Positions 48,307-62,165 are shown, numbered from the stretch's first letter. The stretch: 64,000 nt of DNA from Pseudomonadota bacterium (GCA_021849075.1 JAJZTH010000011.1:1-64000); one strand, 5' to 3'. Numbers and translations: made by a program. The notes: generated by a model not told the origin, from the sequence alone.

Positions 48307-49223
48307 GCCAGCAACCAGCGGTCGACGACCACCGCCCCGAACATCAGGAAAAGATAGAGGATCGAATATTTGAACAGCCGCCGTTCCGCCGTCATGCGGG
48401 CGGGGTCGGTTTCACGGCTGCGATAGACCTGAAAGGCCAGCGCCACGAACAGACCGGTGCCGGCAAGGGCAACCGTGCCATAGATTGCGCCGGTCAGGCG
48501 CATGAGGACGGGGGCCAGCGCGGCGGCGGCCATGATCGCAGTGTAGAGCCATATCTGGCGGCGCGTGGCCCGTTCGCCCGCGACCACAGGCAGCATCGGG
48601 ATGCCGGCGGCGGCATAATCGGGGCGCACGAACAAGGCGAGCGCCCAGAAATGCGGCGGCGTCCAGAAAAAGGTCAGCATGAACAGCGCAACCGGCAGCG
48701 CACCGATATCGCCCGTCACCGCCGCCCAGCCGATGATCGGCGGAAAGGCGCCGGCCGCGCCGCCGATGACGATGTTCTGCGCCGTCCGGGGCTTCAGCCA
48801 GATGGTGTAGATGAAGACGTAGAAGAGGATCGAGACGGTCAGGACGGCGGCGGCGAGCCAGTTGGTCGCGACGCCCATCAGCAATACCGAGAAGAAGGAG
48901 AGGCCGACGCCGAAATGCAGCGCCGCCTGCCGGTCCATGCGGCCGGCGGGCAGCGGACGGTTGGCGGTGCGCTTCATCTTCGCGTCGATGTCCGCTTCCC
49001 ACCACTGGTTCAATGTGGCGGCCGCGCCCGCGCCGAGCGCGATGCACAGGATGGCGGTGAAGGCGAGGACGGGGTGGATATGGCCGGGCGCGGCAAGCAG
49101 GCCGCACAGGCCCGTGAAGACGACCAGCGTCATCACCCGCGGCTTCGTCAACGCGACGAAATCGCGCCAATGAGCGGGCATCGCGGGCGTCGCCACCCCG
49201 GACATGATCGGCGTACTGGCCAT
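48303..49223 (-). CDS. ctaB: Heme O synthase (protoheme IX farnesyltransferase)
   Basis: This 306-residue UbiA-family membrane enzyme adds a farnesyl group to heme B. The allylic-diphosphate binding sites show Asn/Asp motifs: [20 protein letters not shown] (the NxxxDxxxD type) and the second YxxKxR-like region. Nine hydrophobic helices follow, including [16 protein letters not shown] 49223 was chosen because AGAGGAG lies three bases upstream. An upstream ATG at 49238 lacks this. It sits 129 bases after ctaD. Confidence 0.96.
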   Translation of the reverse strand: MASTPIMSGVATPAMPAHWRDFVALTKPRVMTLVVFTGLCGLLAAPGHIHPVLAFTAILCIALGAGAAATLNQWWEADIDAKMKRTANRPLPAGRMDRQAALHFGVGLSFFSVLLMGVATNWLAAAVLTVSILFYVFIYTIWLKPRTAQNIVIGGAAGAFPPIIGWAAVTGDIGALPVALFMLTFFWTPPHFWALALFVRPDYAAAGIPMLPVVAGERATRRQIWLYTAIMAAAALAPVLMRLTGAIYGTVALAGTGLFVALAFQVYRSRETDPARMTAERRLFKYSILYLFLMFGAVVVDRWLLA

Positions 49224-49352
49224 AAACTCCTCTTGCATCGGCCGCGCCCCATACAGGCATGGGCCGATTCCGGCAAATGGACAGACGGTCCTACCCCGGA
49301 ACGCCTGCTTTTTGCGCGGGCGCGCCCGGCCGGAACCGGGCGCTGTATCGCA

Positions 49353-52045
<2,693 letters not shown>

Positions 52046-52335
52046 AGCGTCTTCGTACCCCTAACCCCTTGGCGCCGCTGCAACGAAGACGCACTTGATG
52101 TGCGCTATATCCCTCGCCCGTTCGGTTCTGTCGCGGCTTATAGGCAGGCTTGCCCCATGCCTCAAGCACAGATGGAGCAGATTTTCTTCGCTGTTGCAAC
52201 GCTTCCCCTGCCCGCCTATTCGGCAGGCTCCGCGCACAGGGGCGCGATCATGGCGGACCGGAAGGGATGCCGTGCGGACTGGGTGGCGAACCGGGCCGAA
52301 TGGCGCGGGATCGCCCGACATGGATAATGGACGGC

Positions 52336-52917
52336 ATGACGGACGAAGAAGTTTTGGCGGAATTCCGGGCGGCGGGGGCGCTGCTCGAAGGACATTTCAT
52401 CCTGTCGTCGGGCCGCCGCAGCGCCAATTATCTGCAATGCGCGCGCGTGCTGATGAATGCGGAGCGTGCCGGCAAGCTGGCCCGCGCCACCGTGCAGAAG
52501 CTGCCCCGCGAATTGCGGCAGGAAATCGATCTGGTCGTGTCGCCCGCCATGGGGGGCCTGATCATCGGCCATGAAATCGGCCGCGCGCTGGACAAGGACG
52601 CAGTATTCCTGGAACGGCCGGAGGGCTTTTTCGAGCTGCGCCGCGGCTTCACCATCACGCCGGGGCAGAAGGTGCTGATGGTCGAGGACGTCGTGACCAC
52701 CGGCCTGTCGTCGCGTCAGGCGATCGAAGCGGTCGAGAAGGAAGGCGGCATCGTCATCGCCGAAGCGGCGCTGGTCGACCGTTCGGCCGGCGAGGTCGAT
52801 CTGGGCGTGCCTTTCTATCCGCTCGTCTCCATCAACTTCCCGGTCTATGACCAAGACGCCGTTCCGCCCGAACTGGCGGCGGTGCCCGCAATCAAGCCCG
52901 GCAGCCGGAAGCAGTAA
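52336..52917 (+). CDS. pyrE: Orotate phosphoribosyltransferase
   Basis: This 193-residue enzyme forms OMP from orotate and PRPP in pyrimidine synthesis. The PRPP-binding motif is [19 protein letters not shown], and [17 protein letters not shown] near the N-terminus holds the orotate loop. ATG 52336 ([10 protein letters not shown]) starts the conserved region. An ATG at 52327 adds three residues, and a longer frame to 52150 is unlikely. It is followed by pdxJ, two bases after its stop. Confidence 0.95.
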   Translation: MTDEEVLAEFRAAGALLEGHFILSSGRRSANYLQCARVLMNAERAGKLARATVQKLPRELRQEIDLVVSPAMGGLIIGHEIGRALDKDAVFLERPEGFFELRRGFTITPGQKVLMVEDVVTTGLSSRQAIEAVEKEGGIVIAEAALVDRSAGEVDLGVPFYPLVSINFPVYDQDAVPPELAAVPAIKPGSRKQ

Positions 52918-52919
52918 CG

Positions 52920-53648
52920 ATGACCACGCCCCTTCGCCTTGGCGTCAATATCGACCATGTGGCGACCATCCGCAACGCGCGGGGGGGCGAACATCCCGAC
53001 CCGGTCAAGGCCGCCCTGCTGGCGGTGAAGGCCGGGGCGAACGGCATCACCGCGCATCTGCGCGAGGATCGCCGCCATATCCGCGACGCCGACATCGCCA
53101 TGCTGATGGCGGCGCTGGACGTGCCGCTCAATCTGGAGATGGCGGCGACGCAAGAGATGCTGGACATTGCGCTGCGCCACAAGCCGCATGCCTCCTGCAT
53201 CGTGCCGGAAAAGCGCGAGGAGCGCACGACCGAGGGCGGACTGGACGCCGCCGGGCAATATGAGGCGCTGAAGCCGATCGTGACGGCGCTGAACGAGGCC
53301 GGCATTCGCGTCAGCCTGTTCATCGAGGCGGACGCTGCGCAGATCGACGCGGCGATCCGACTGGGCGCGCCAGTGGTGGAGTTTCATACCGGCGCCTATG
53401 CGCATCTGACCGGCGAGGCGCGCGCGGTAGAACTGCGCAAAATCGCCGACGCCGCCGCGCTGGCGGCCAAGAATGGCATCGAACCCCATGCCGGCCACGG
53501 CCTGACCTTCGACAATGTCGCGCCGATCGCCGCCATCCCGCAGATCGCCGAACTCAATATCGGCCATTTCCTGATCGGCGAGGCGATCTTCGGCGGGCTG
53601 GAGGCCAGCATTCGGGAGATGCGGCGGCAGATGGATCTGGCGCGGTGA
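52920..53648 (+). CDS. pdxJ: Pyridoxine 5'-phosphate synthase
   Basis: This 242-residue TIM-barrel enzyme condenses 1-deoxyxylulose 5-phosphate and aminoacetone phosphate, the last step of the DXP-dependent vitamin B6 route. Motifs are complete: [27 protein letters not shown] [14 protein letters not shown], the Glu in [13 protein letters not shown], and [10 protein letters not shown] with the phosphate loop GHGLTF. The start is two bases after the pyrE stop, so both are probably co-transcribed. It is followed by a mosaic repeat, then acpS. Confidence 0.97.
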   Translation: MTTPLRLGVNIDHVATIRNARGGEHPDPVKAALLAVKAGANGITAHLREDRRHIRDADIAMLMAALDVPLNLEMAATQEMLDIALRHKPHASCIVPEKREERTTEGGLDAAGQYEALKPIVTALNEAGIRVSLFIEADAAQIDAAIRLGAPVVEFHTGAYAHLTGEARAVELRKIADAAALAAKNGIEPHAGHGLTFDNVAPIAAIPQIAELNIGHFLIGEAIFGGLEASIREMRRQMDLAR

Positions 53649-53820
53649 TTCCTCCCCGGCACGGGGAGGGTCGAAGCGAGTCACGCGCCTCGCTTCGACG
53701 CGACGCGCAGCGTCGTGGTGGAGGGGGTGAGCCTCTTGGCGCGCTCCATCGCATTGTTCCGCCTGCCCCCTCCACCACCAGCTTCGCTGGCGGTCCCCCT
53801 CCCCTTGCAGGGGAGGAGAA
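53649..53820. repeat. Mosaic of nested palindromes between pdxJ and acpS
   Basis: This gap holds four inverted repeats: CCTCCCC/GGGGAGG (53651-53669), TCGAAGCGAG/CTCGCTTCGA (53671-53698), GTGGTGGAGGGGG/CCCCCTCCACCAC (53715-53778) and CCTCCCC/GGGGAGG (53798-53816). The first and last hairpins are near-identical in stem and could be the two ends of one mobile repeat. The structure resembles miniature interspersed elements. The last hairpin carries the acpS ribosome site. Confidence 0.8.
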
Positions 53821-54222
53821 ATGATCATCGGCCTCGGTTCCGATCTGTGCAATATCGAGCGTATCCAGAATTCGCTCGATCGCTTTGGCGAGCGGTTCGT
53901 GCAGCGCGTCTTTACTGAAGCCGAGCAGGCCAGGGCGGAGCGCCGGCCCTTTACCAAGGCAGGGACGCTGGCCAAGCGCTTCGCCGCCAAGGAGGCTTTT
54001 TCCAAAGCCGTCGGCACCGGATTCAAGGCAGGCGTCTTCATGAAGGATATCGGCGTCGTCAACGCGCCGTCGGGCGCGCCCACGCTGGCGCTGACCGGCG
54101 GGGCGCTCAAGCGGCTGGAATCGATGGTGCCGGCGGGGCACAGGCCGGTCATTCATCTGACGCTCACCGACGATCATCCATGGGCGCAAGCCTTCGTCAT
54201 CATCGAAGCCCTGCCCCTGTGA
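53821..54222 (+). CDS. acpS: Holo-[acyl-carrier-protein] synthase
   Basis: This 133-residue enzyme transfers phosphopantetheine from CoA to acyl carrier protein. Mg2+ and CoA motifs are [14 protein letters not shown] (Asp8) and [16 protein letters not shown] with the conserved Glu. The ribosome site GGAGG lies four bases before the ATG inside the last hairpin of the repeat, so translation may depend on opening of the stem. Its stop overlaps the GTG of lepB by four bases (GTGA). Confidence 0.96.
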   Translation: MIIGLGSDLCNIERIQNSLDRFGERFVQRVFTEAEQARAERRPFTKAGTLAKRFAAKEAFSKAVGTGFKAGVFMKDIGVVNAPSGAPTLALTGGALKRLESMVPAGHRPVIHLTLTDDHPWAQAFVIIEALPL

Positions 54223-55139
54223 CTTCTTCCTCCGACGATTCCAACGAAAGCCTGCCCGTGACGGCCATCGACCTGCCTGACGACCAGACCGCCCCGCAAG
54301 CCCCGGAGCCGGCGGAGACGAAATCCCCGGTCAACTGGTGGCATGAGGCAAAGAGCATCACGCTGCTGATCCTGGCGGTGCTGGCATTTCACAGCTTCGT
54401 CGCCAAGCCTTTCTATATCCCGTCCGAATCGATGATGCCGGTGCTGCTGACCGGCGACCGGCTGGTGGTCAGCAAATTCCCCTATGGCTGGTCCTATGTC
54501 TCGCCCAGCTTCCACCCCCTGCCCTTCCTGAAGGGGCGCATATTGGGCCGGCTGCCCGAACGCGGCGACATTGTGATCGTATCGCCGCAGAACCGCCGCG
54601 AGGACTATATCAAGCGCGTCATCGGCCTGCCCGGCGACATTATCGAGGTGCGCGGCGGACAGGTGATCCTGAACGGCGTGGCGGTGCCGCAAAAGACGCT
54701 GAAGCCCCTGATGCTGCCGGTGGACGGCAATGCCCCCTGCCCGCCGCTGCAATTCCCCGGCGCGCTGGTGACGGGCAAGGATGGCAAGGAATATTGCGAA
54801 CTGCCGGTGCGGCAGGAAATCCTGCCCAATGGCAAAACCTATGTCACGATCGACATGGGGCCGAGCGCGCTCGACTGGTATGGTCCGGTGCGGGTGCCGG
54901 AAAATCATGTCTTCCTGATGGGCGACAATCGCGACAACAGCGCCGACAGCCGCGCGCCGCTGGAGGAAAATGGGCTGGGCGGCCCGGTGCCGTTCGAGGC
55001 GATCGGCGGGCGCGCCGAATTCATTACCTTCAGCCTGGACGGCGACGCCACATGGAACCCGCTGACATGGCTTCATGCCTTCCGCAGCGGCCGGGCGGGG
55101 AACAGCCTGCGCCCGCAAAGCGTTGCCCCGCCGAAATGA
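54219..55139 (+). CDS. lepB: Signal peptidase I
   Basis: This 306-residue membrane protease removes signal peptides. A long, acidic N-terminal stretch (1-35) precedes one membrane helix (about 46-60, [15 protein letters not shown]). The nucleophile Ser71 (IPSESMMPV) and Lys132 ([12 protein letters not shown]) form the catalytic dyad, and box E is [12 protein letters not shown]. The GTG start at 54219 is chosen because it overlaps the acpS stop (GTGA). An ATG inside acpS (54180) is less likely. It converges in function with other envelope genes but no direct partner is seen. Confidence 0.93.
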   Translation: MTSSSDDSNESLPVTAIDLPDDQTAPQAPEPAETKSPVNWWHEAKSITLLILAVLAFHSFVAKPFYIPSESMMPVLLTGDRLVVSKFPYGWSYVSPSFHPLPFLKGRILGRLPERGDIVIVSPQNRREDYIKRVIGLPGDIIEVRGGQVILNGVAVPQKTLKPLMLPVDGNAPCPPLQFPGALVTGKDGKEYCELPVRQEILPNGKTYVTIDMGPSALDWYGPVRVPENHVFLMGDNRDNSADSRAPLEENGLGGPVPFEAIGGRAEFITFSLDGDATWNPLTWLHAFRSGRAGNSLRPQSVAPPK

Positions 55140-55162
55140 TTTGACGAAAGGGGCACAGGGTT

Positions 55163-56245
55163 TTGAGCGAGCAGCAGCATGTCGAGAAACCCGGTCCCAG
55201 CGAAGTCCGCAGCCCCCTTGTCCAGCATGAACTGAAGCGCGCCGGCGTCTGGTTCGCGCTCGCCATCGCCATCGCCCTGGTGGTGGTGCTGGCGCAGCCG
55301 CTGATGCTGGTGATGGGCGCGCTGGTGCTGGCGACGATGATGGACGGCGGGACGCGCCTGCTGGGCCGGGTGCTGCCGATCGGGCGCGGATGGCGGCTGA
55401 CCATGGTGCTGCTGGGGGCGGTCGCCTTCCTCGTCTATACTTTCTACCTCACCGGATCGAGCCTGGCGGCGCAGGCACAGGCGATGCGCACGATCGTCGA
55501 GGCGCAGGTCACGCGGATCGGCGGCTGGATGCAGCAGATGGGCATCACCACCACGCCAGACGACCTCAAGAGCCTGGCCAGTCAGGCGATGAGCAGCATG
55601 GGGCGGGTGACGGCGGCGGTCGGAACGGCCGTGGGGGCGATCACCAGCGCGGTCATGATGCTGGTGCTGGCGATCTTCATCGCGGTCGAGCCAAAACTCT
55701 ATGAACGCGGCGTCGCCTGGATGTTGCCGATGGAAAAGCGCGCCCATTTCTACAGCATCGCCGACAAGATGGGCTGGACGCTGCGACGACTGATGTTCGG
55801 GCGGATCATCGGCATGGCGGTGGAGGGCGTGGGCACATGGCTGTTGCTGTGGGCCGGCGGCGTACCGATGGCGGGGCTGCTGGGCATATTGACCGGCCTG
55901 TTCGCCTTCCTGCCCAATATCGGATCGATCCTGTCGGGCGCGCTGATCATCCTGGTCGGCTTTTCGGGCGGCACCAATACCGGTCTCTATGCCTTTGGCG
56001 TCTATATGGCGGTGCAGATCGTCGACGGGTATCTGATCGTGCCGATGGTGGCCAAGCGCGCCACCGACCTGGCCCCCGCACTGGTGCTGGCGGCGCAGAT
56101 ATTGTTCGGCGCGCTGTTTGGCATCATGGGCCTGTTTCTGGCCGATCCGATCGTGGCGATGATCAAAGTCTATCTGGAAGAACGATCAAAAGCGCTGGCC
56201 GGCGGAGGCGAAGACCCACAACGGCACAGCGATGATATGCAATAA
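55163..56245 (+). CDS. AI-2E family transporter (PerM-like permease)
   Basis: This 360-residue membrane protein has about seven to eight helices in two groups (about 30-100 and 150-335). The family hallmarks are SSLAAQAQAMRTIVEAQ-type amphipathic loops and the C-terminal stretch GLFAFLPNIGSILSGALIIL with PMVAKRATDLAPALVL. Members export small molecules; AI-2 export is only one proposed role. The frame starts at TTG 55163, 24 bases after lepB, with AAAGGGG upstream, and no better ATG is nearby. It is probably co-transcribed with lepB. Confidence 0.88.
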   Translation: MSEQQHVEKPGPSEVRSPLVQHELKRAGVWFALAIAIALVVVLAQPLMLVMGALVLATMMDGGTRLLGRVLPIGRGWRLTMVLLGAVAFLVYTFYLTGSSLAAQAQAMRTIVEAQVTRIGGWMQQMGITTTPDDLKSLASQAMSSMGRVTAAVGTAVGAITSAVMMLVLAIFIAVEPKLYERGVAWMLPMEKRAHFYSIADKMGWTLRRLMFGRIIGMAVEGVGTWLLLWAGGVPMAGLLGILTGLFAFLPNIGSILSGALIILVGFSGGTNTGLYAFGVYMAVQIVDGYLIVPMVAKRATDLAPALVLAAQILFGALFGIMGLFLADPIVAMIKVYLEERSKALAGGGEDPQRHSDDMQ

Positions 56246-56315
56246 GGGAACGTCCGGCCTGTCCCGCGCATTTTCAACATGATAATCTAAGCTACCATGT
56301 GAGAGGAGTCGCGCG

Positions 56316-56654
56316 ATGGGCATTCATCTGGACAAAGAAAAGAAACTGCATTTCGATCTGACCAATGTCGGCATGCGCGCGCAGGCGACGGCGGTCGGCA
56401 TGTTGCAGATATGTATAGAATTGCGCCGGGCCGGCGTGCTGGATGACGCCGCGATCGAGCGAATCAAATGCGCCATCGCCTGCGACATCGAAGTGTCGGC
56501 GCCGCGATCGGTCGCCAATGCGGAATATCGCCGCGACATCAAGGCCCGGCTCGACAAGCTGTTCGCCGGCGAAGAGAAGATCGGCAGCGCCGACGCGCTG
56601 GCCTTTGGCGCCAGTGCGAGTGACGATCAGACCAGCTGTCAGGGACACGCCTGA
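56316..56654 (+). CDS. Small unknown protein
   Basis: This 112-residue soluble protein is mostly helical, with HFDLTNVGMRAQATAVGM and a Cys pair (IKCAIACDIEVSAP). AGAGGAG lies seven bases before the ATG, supporting expression. I do not recognise the family. It is followed by a strong bidirectional terminator, so it is a single-gene unit or the last gene of the lepB transcript. Confidence 0.7.
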   Translation: MGIHLDKEKKLHFDLTNVGMRAQATAVGMLQICIELRRAGVLDDAAIERIKCAIACDIEVSAPRSVANAEYRRDIKARLDKLFAGEEKIGSADALAFGASASDDQTSCQGHA

Positions 56655-56680
56655 CTTATTCATCCAAAGCCGGGACCATG

Positions 56681-56710
56681 AAAAAAGGGGCCGGCAAGCG
56701 GCCCCTTTTT
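56681..56710. terminator. Bidirectional Rho-independent terminator
   Basis: AAAAAAGGGGCCG and CGGCCCCTTTTT form a strong stem with the five-base loop GCAAG. It has T-runs on both strands and lies between the convergent small unknown gene (ends 56654) and the FKBP gene (ends 56763). It can end both transcripts. Confidence 0.9.
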
Positions 56711-56762
56711 CAATCGGTCTGACGGAGCGGACGGGCCGCCCCTTGCCCACTGGCTTTGTGGA

Positions 56763-57323
56763 TCAGTTACCCGCTTGCGGCGCAGCGCCCTGCTGCATTT
56801 GCATCTGCTGCTGCAACTGCATCAGTTCCGCCTTGGACTTGAAATCGTGCAAGGTGACGTCGAACACCAACACCGAACCACCCGGGATCGGACCGTTATC
56901 GGCATCGCCATAGCCAAGCTGCGGCGGAATCCAGAGGCGGTACTTGCCGCCCTTCTTCATCTTTTGCAGCCCTTCGGAGAAGCCAGGCACCACGCCGTCG
57001 ATCGGCATGGGCGCCTGCGGATTCTCGTCGAACACGGTGCCGTCGAGCAGCGCGCCCTTATAGCCCACCAGCGCGACATCGGCCGGAGTCGGGCTGGCGC
57101 CCGACCCTTCTTCCAGCACCTTATACTGCAATCCCGATTCGGTCGTCACGACGCCGTCTTCATGCGCGTTGCTGGCCAGAAAGGCGGTCGGCGATGCGGC
57201 GACATGCTGCTGCCCCGCCCAGGCGAGACCACCAGCCGCCAGCGCAATAACGGCGACGCCGATCCAGAGCCGGGTCAACGACCCCTTGGCGATGGGACGA
57301 AGGGGGACAGCCGTCGTGGACAT
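56763..57323 (-). CDS. FKBP-type peptidyl-prolyl isomerase
   Basis: This 186-residue isomerase has an N-terminal signal or anchor helix (19-38, LWIGVAVIALAAGGLAWAG) and should act in the periplasm. The FKBP domain (about 70-170) contains GYKGALLDGTVFDE, MKKGGKYRLWIPPQLGYGD and GSVLVFDVTLHDF. The Gln-rich end (MQLQQQMQMQQGAAPQ) is a flexible tail. It stands between rpsU and the bidirectional terminator. Confidence 0.93.
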   Translation of the reverse strand: MSTTAVPLRPIAKGSLTRLWIGVAVIALAAGGLAWAGQQHVAASPTAFLASNAHEDGVVTTESGLQYKVLEEGSGASPTPADVALVGYKGALLDGTVFDENPQAPMPIDGVVPGFSEGLQKMKKGGKYRLWIPPQLGYGDADNGPIPGGSVLVFDVTLHDFKSKAELMQLQQQMQMQQGAAPQAGN

Positions 57324-57361
57324 GGCGATGAATCTCGCAATTAAGGGCAGGGAATCGGCAG

Positions 57362-57390
57362 AAAACGGGGTCGCCGCGTGGCTACCCCGT
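57362..57390 (-). terminator. Rho-independent terminator of rpsU
   Basis: ACGGGGT (57365-57371) and ACCCCGT (57384-57390) form the stem, extended by GCC/GGC near the loop. On the minus strand the hairpin is followed by TTTT (57365-57362). It starts 13 bases past the rpsU stop. Confidence 0.8.
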
Positions 57391-57402
57391 CAAAACAGCG
57401 TC

Positions 57403-57609
57403 TTAACGGACGCCGTCGCGCTCGGCGCGCTTGCGCTCCATCTTGCGAGCGCGGCGGACAGCGGCAGCCTTTTCACGGGCGCGCTTTTCCGACGGCTTCT
57501 CATAGTGGCGACGCAGCTTCATTTCGCGATACACGCCTTCACGCTGCAGCTTCTTCTTGAGCGCGCGGAGGGCCTGGTCGACATTATTGTCGCGAACGAT
57601 GATCTGCAT
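57403..57609 (-). CDS. rpsU: Ribosomal protein bS21
   Basis: This 68-residue 30S subunit protein has the start [39 protein letters not shown] in the middle and the very basic tail ([15 protein letters not shown]). The true ATG is at 57609. The open frame continues upstream to 58350, but that part runs antisense to the class II aldolase gene and is not coding. A weak GGAG lies upstream. The gene has its own terminator at 57362-57390. Confidence 0.96.
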   Translation of the reverse strand: MQIIVRDNNVDQALRALKKKLQREGVYREMKLRRHYEKPSEKRAREKAAAVRRARKMERKRAERDGVR

Positions 57610-57834
57610 AAGTCCGTCAATCTCCAATCGAAAACGAGCGGTTCGCCGGGACATACAGTCCTTCCCGACGGCCCGACCGAATAGCAAAGCCAGTGAGTCG
57701 TCGCAGGTTGCCCTGCGCCATGTGGGCGGCGCCCTACCAGTGGAGTGGGGCAAATTCAACCCAAAAGGCCCCGATCTCGACTTTTGCGGCGCATGAACCG
57801 ATAGTGGCGCGATAAAAGACACAGGAGGATCGCC

Positions 57835-58593
57835 ATGGCAACAGCCGCTCGCCGCCCGGATATGGCCCCGCAGGAATGGGAGGCGCGCCAGCAACTGGCC
57901 GCCTGTTACCGCATCTTCGACCATCTGGGCTGGTCGGAACTCATCTACAACCACATCACGCTGCGGGTGCCGGGGGAGGAGGACGCCTTTCTGATCAACC
58001 CCTTCGGCCTTGGTTATCATGAGGTGACGGCGTCCAACCTGGTCAAGATCGACATCGACGGCCATGTGCTGGACGGCAGCCCCTATCCCGTCAATCGCGC
58101 CGGCTTCACGCAGCACAGCGTTTTCCACCGGCATCTGCCCGACGCCCATTGCATCATCCATACCCACACGACAGCCGGCATGGCGGTGAGCGCCTGCGCG
58201 GAGGGACTGCGGCCGATCAGTTTCTATGCCGCCGCCTTCATCGGCCACATCGCCTATCATGATTTCGAAGGGGTCACGATTCGGGCCGAAGAAGGCGACA
58301 GGCTGATCGCGCATCTGGGCAACCGGCGCGTCATGATGCTGCGCAATCATGGCACGCTGGTGATGGCGTCCACCCTGCCCGAGGCGTTTCTAAAGCAATG
58401 GCTGCTTCAGCGCGCCTGCGAAGTGCAGGTGGCGGCGGGATCGGCCGGAACCCCGGTCCATATCCCGCCCGAGGTGATCGCCGTGCATCAGCGCGATCTG
58501 GCGGGGGTGCAATTGCCGGTCGGGCCGGGCGTGCCCGATTTCCAGTCGCTGGTGCGGGTGATCGACCGGATCGACAAGAGTTGGCGGGATTAG
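57835..58593 (+). CDS. Class II aldolase/adducin family protein
   Basis: This 252-residue protein has the zinc motif HTHTTAG (His109, His111), the conserved region NHITLRVPG near the start and the [16 protein letters not shown] motif with the third His. AGGAGG precedes the ATG at proper distance. Members are sugar-phosphate aldolases or decarboxylases, but the non-catalytic adducin-like type is common as well, and the substrate here is unknown. It converges with the oxoprolinase gene with a four-base overlap. Confidence 0.9.
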   Translation: MATAARRPDMAPQEWEARQQLAACYRIFDHLGWSELIYNHITLRVPGEEDAFLINPFGLGYHEVTASNLVKIDIDGHVLDGSPYPVNRAGFTQHSVFHRHLPDAHCIIHTHTTAGMAVSACAEGLRPISFYAAAFIGHIAYHDFEGVTIRAEEGDRLIAHLGNRRVMMLRNHGTLVMASTLPEAFLKQWLLQRACEVQVAAGSAGTPVHIPPEVIAVHQRDLAGVQLPVGPGVPDFQSLVRVIDRIDKSWRD

Positions 58594-61500
58594 CCAAATC
58601 CCCCACCGCCGGGCGTTTCGATGACGAAGGCGTCGCCGGGATGCAGGTCCACGGTGGCGGTCGCGCCAAGCGGCTCGATCGCCCCGTCGGCGCGCTCCAC
58701 CCAATTGCGGCCAGCTGCGCCAGGTTGGCCACCGGCAAGGCCGAAAGGCGGCACGCTGCGGCGGTTGGCGAGGATGCCGGCGGTCATATCCTCCAGAAAG
58801 CGGATGCGGCGCAGGCCGCCATTGCCGCCATGATGCGCGCCCTGCCCGCCTGAACCGGGGCGAATCGCAAATTCCTCCAGCAACACGGGGAATCGGGTTT
58901 CGAGAATCTCGGGATCGGTCAGGCGGCTGTTGGTCATGTGGGTCTGGACCACATCGGCGCCGTCAAAGTCGGGACCAGCGCCAGAACCGCCCGCGATCGT
59001 TTCGTAATATTGGTGGCGGGCATTGCCGAAGGTGAAATTGTTCATCGTCCCCTGCGCCCCGGCCATGACGCCCAGCGCGCCGAACAGCGCGTCGGTCACG
59101 ACCTGGCTGGTTTCGACATTGCCCGCGACCACGGCGGCGGGATGGCGGGGACGCAGCATCGAGCCTTCGGGGACGAGGATGGTGATGGGCTTCAGGCACC
59201 CGTCATTCATCGGCACCGCTTCATCGATCAGAGTGCGCACGACATAGAGGACGGCTGCCCGCACGATGGAGGCCGGGGCGTTGAAATTGCCGGGCAATTG
59301 ATCGGATGTACCGGCGAAGTCGATGGTCGCGGCGTGCGCGTTCCGATCGATGGAGACAACGACCTGGACAGTTGCGCCATTATCCATTGCATAGCTGAAG
59401 CGGCCGTCATCCAGCTTGCCGATCAGACGGCGGACGGCCGCTTCTGCCTGATCCTGCACATGGCCCATATAGGCGGATATCGTTCCGACACCGTAACTTT
59501 CACTGATGCGGCGCAGCTCGCTGGCCCCTTTGGCGCAGGCGGCGATCTGGGCGGAGAGATCGGCGATATTCTGGTCGATGTTGCGCGCAGGAAAGGGACC
59601 GGACGCCAGCAGGGCGCGGATCGCCGCTTCGCGGAAATCGCCCTGATCCACGACGAGGCGGTTATCCAGGAGAATGCCCTCCTCCTCCACCGACTGGCTG
59701 CCCGGCGGCATGGAACCGGGGGTAATGCCGCCGATGTCGGCATGATGGCCGCGCGCCGCGACGTAGAAGCGGGGCGTGTCGCCATCGACGAACACCGGCA
59801 TGACCACGGTGACGTCGGGCAGATGGGTGCCGCCATCATAGGGGGCGTTGAGGGCATAGACGTCGCCGGGCAGCAAGCCGCGCCCGTCGATCGGCGCACC
59901 ATCCGCACCGGGACCGCGCCGGCGCAATATGGCGCGAATGCTGTCGCCCATGCTGCCCAGATGCACCGGCATATGCGGCGCATTGGCGACCAGATTGCCC
60001 TGAACATCGAACAGCGCGCAGGAGAAATCGAGCCGTTCGCGAATATTGACCGAGGAAGCGCTATGCTGGAGCGCGGCGCCCATTTCCTCGGCAATGGCCA
60101 TGAACAGGCCGCCCATCACCTCCAGCCGAACGGGATCGACGCTATGATCGTTCGCGCTTTCGGGCCTGGGGCGGGGCGCATGGCGGGTGAGGATGAGATT
60201 GCCGATCGGATCGAGCCGCGCACGCCAACCCGGCTCGACCGCCGTGGTGGAGACGGGATCGATGATCAGTGCGGGGCCATCGATGACGCTGTCGAGAGAC
60301 AGGCCAGCGCGATCATGGACCGGCGCGTCGTCGCCGGCATAGTCGATCTGCGCCAGCGGCGGGGCGGCCTGTGCCGCGATCTCCACGATGCTGGCCATGC
60401 CTTCGACGGTCGACGCGATCGCTTCGACCCGGGCCATGTCGATGAGGATGCGCCCCTGTCCTTCGAAACCGAAGCGGACGCGATGCTGGGTCAGGAAATC
60501 GGCGCGCATGGCGTCCGCTTCGCCCAGCGGCACGTCGAACAGGCTGTCAGTGCCGTCATAGCGCAGCCGAAGCAGGGTTTCAGTGCGGTCGGCCTGTGGC
60601 AGGTCGGCGCGGGCGGCGGCGGCGAGCGTGGCGATGGCGTCGGCAAGAGCCGTTACTTCGTCCAGCGGCAGGGCCAGCGTGCGTTCGCGCACGGCGCGGC
60701 GATCGGCCAGGCCCATGCCATAGGCGGACAGTACGCCGCCCAACGGGTGGATCATCACCCGGTCCATGCCCAGCGCGTCGGCGACCAGACAGGCATGTTG
60801 CCCGCCCGCCCCGCCAAAGCTGGCCAGCGTATAGCGCGACACATCATGGCCCCGCGCGACAGAAATGCGCTTGATCGCATTGGCCATGCTGGCGACGGCG
60901 ACGGCAATAAACCCCTGCGCCGCCTCCCGCGCGGTCAGGACGCGGCCGGTTTCATCCTTCACCTGCGCGCAGATATCGGCAAAGCGCGCCTCCACGGCGG
61001 CGCGGTCGAGCGGCTGGTCGCCATTCGGACCGAACAGGCTGGGGAAGAAATCGGGCTGGATCTTGCCCAGCATGACATTGCAGTCGGTGATGGTGAGCGG
61101 CCCGCCGCGCCGGTAACAGGCCGGGCCGGGCACCGCGCCCGCCGATTCCGGGCCGACGCGGAACCGGCCATCGATGAAGGAGCAAATGGAGCCGCCGCCC
61201 GCCGCAATGGTGTGGATGCGCATCATCGGCGCGCGCAGGCGCACGCCCGCCACCTTTGCCTCATTGTCGCGCTCATAGGCGCCGGCATAATGCGACACAT
61301 CGGTCGAGGTGCCGCCCATGTCGAAGCCGATCACTTCGGTAAAACCGGCTTGCTCCGCCGTGCGGGCCAGGCCAACGATGCCGCCGGCCGGGCCGGAGAG
61401 GACGGCGTCCTTGCCCCGGAACAGCGCGCCATCGGTCAGGCCGCCGCTCGACTGCATGAACAGCATGTCGGCCCCCGCCCCCAGCGCATCGTGCAGGCCA

Positions 61501-62165
61501 TCGACATAAGCGCGCAGCACCGGAGAGAGATAGGCGTCGGCCAGCGTGGTGTCGCCGCGCCCGACCAGTTTGATGAGCGGAGCGACATCATGGCTGGCGC
61601 TGATCTGGGTGAAGCCGATGTCTGCGGCGATCTGCGCCAGGCGCTGTTCATGGGCGGGATAGAGATAGCCGTGCATCAGTATGATGGCGACGGCGCGCAG
61701 GCCCTGGTTAAAGGCGGATTGCAGCGCGGCGCGGGCGGCGTCCTCATCCAGCATCACGCGCACCGTGCCGTCGGCCATCAGCCGTTCCTCGATCTCGATC
61801 ACATCGGCATGGAGCGGATCGGGCAGATGGATGGCGCGGGCGAACAGATCCGGCCGTTCCTGCGTGCCGATGCGGATCGCATCGCGAAAGCCGCGCGTGA
61901 TCGCCAGCAGCACCGGCTCGCCCTTGCGCTCCAGCAGCGCATTGGTGGCGATGGTGGTGCCGATACGCAGCGAACAGGGCGGGATCGGCGCCCCGTTCCC
62001 ATGAGGCCCCGCGCCGGTCAGCCGACGCACCGCCTCCACCGCCGCGTCGGCATAGCGTTCAGGGTCGCTCGACAGCAATTTGGCGGTGTGCAGCGCGCCA
62101 TCGGGCGCGCGGGCCACCACATCCGTAAAAGTGCCGCCGCGATCGATCCAGAATTGCCATGTCAT
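58590..62165 (-). CDS. Fused hydantoinase/5-oxoprolinase (HyuA-HyuB)
   Basis: This 1191-residue protein joins the two halves of ATP-dependent hydantoinase/oxoprolinase enzymes. Residues 1 to about 640 are HyuA-like, with [18 protein letters not shown], the nucleotide site [16 protein letters not shown] and HTIAAGGGS. Residues about 650-1191 are HyuB-like ([58 protein letters not shown]). It hydrolyses 5-oxoproline, hydantoins or related cyclic amides at the expense of ATP. The fusion is typical of the eukaryote-like oxoprolinase and is found in some bacteria. It is divergent from a small membrane protein gene. Confidence 0.94.
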   Translation of the reverse strand: MTWQFWIDRGGTFTDVVARAPDGALHTAKLLSSDPERYADAAVEAVRRLTGAGPHGNGAPIPPCSLRIGTTIATNALLERKGEPVLLAITRGFRDAIRIGTQERPDLFARAIHLPDPLHADVIEIEERLMADGTVRVMLDEDAARAALQSAFNQGLRAVAIILMHGYLYPAHEQRLAQIAADIGFTQISASHDVAPLIKLVGRGDTTLADAYLSPVLRAYVDGLHDALGAGADMLFMQSSGGLTDGALFRGKDAVLSGPAGGIVGLARTAEQAGFTEVIGFDMGGTSTDVSHYAGAYERDNEAKVAGVRLRAPMMRIHTIAAGGGSICSFIDGRFRVGPESAGAVPGPACYRRGGPLTITDCNVMLGKIQPDFFPSLFGPNGDQPLDRAAVEARFADICAQVKDETGRVLTAREAAQGFIAVAVASMANAIKRISVARGHDVSRYTLASFGGAGGQHACLVADALGMDRVMIHPLGGVLSAYGMGLADRRAVRERTLALPLDEVTALADAIATLAAAARADLPQADRTETLLRLRYDGTDSLFDVPLGEADAMRADFLTQHRVRFGFEGQGRILIDMARVEAIASTVEGMASIVEIAAQAAPPLAQIDYAGDDAPVHDRAGLSLDSVIDGPALIIDPVSTTAVEPGWRARLDPIGNLILTRHAPRPRPESANDHSVDPVRLEVMGGLFMAIAEEMGAALQHSASSVNIRERLDFSCALFDVQGNLVANAPHMPVHLGSMGDSIRAILRRRGPGADGAPIDGRGLLPGDVYALNAPYDGGTHLPDVTVVMPVFVDGDTPRFYVAARGHHADIGGITPGSMPPGSQSVEEEGILLDNRLVVDQGDFREAAIRALLASGPFPARNIDQNIADLSAQIAACAKGASELRRISESYGVGTISAYMGHVQDQAEAAVRRLIGKLDDGRFSYAMDNGATVQVVVSIDRNAHAATIDFAGTSDQLPGNFNAPASIVRAAVLYVVRTLIDEAVPMNDGCLKPITILVPEGSMLRPRHPAAVVAGNVETSQVVTDALFGALGVMAGAQGTMNNFTFGNARHQYYETIAGGSGAGPDFDGADVVQTHMTNSRLTDPEILETRFPVLLEEFAIRPGSGGQGAHHGGNGGLRRIRFLEDMTAGILANRRSVPPFGLAGGQPGAAGRNWVERADGAIEPLGATATVDLHPGDAFVIETPGGGGFG

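Noticed and set aside
57610..58350. Upstream extension of the rpsU frame on the minus strand.
   Set aside because: The bS21 start at 57609 is canonical. The extension is antisense to the class II aldolase gene.
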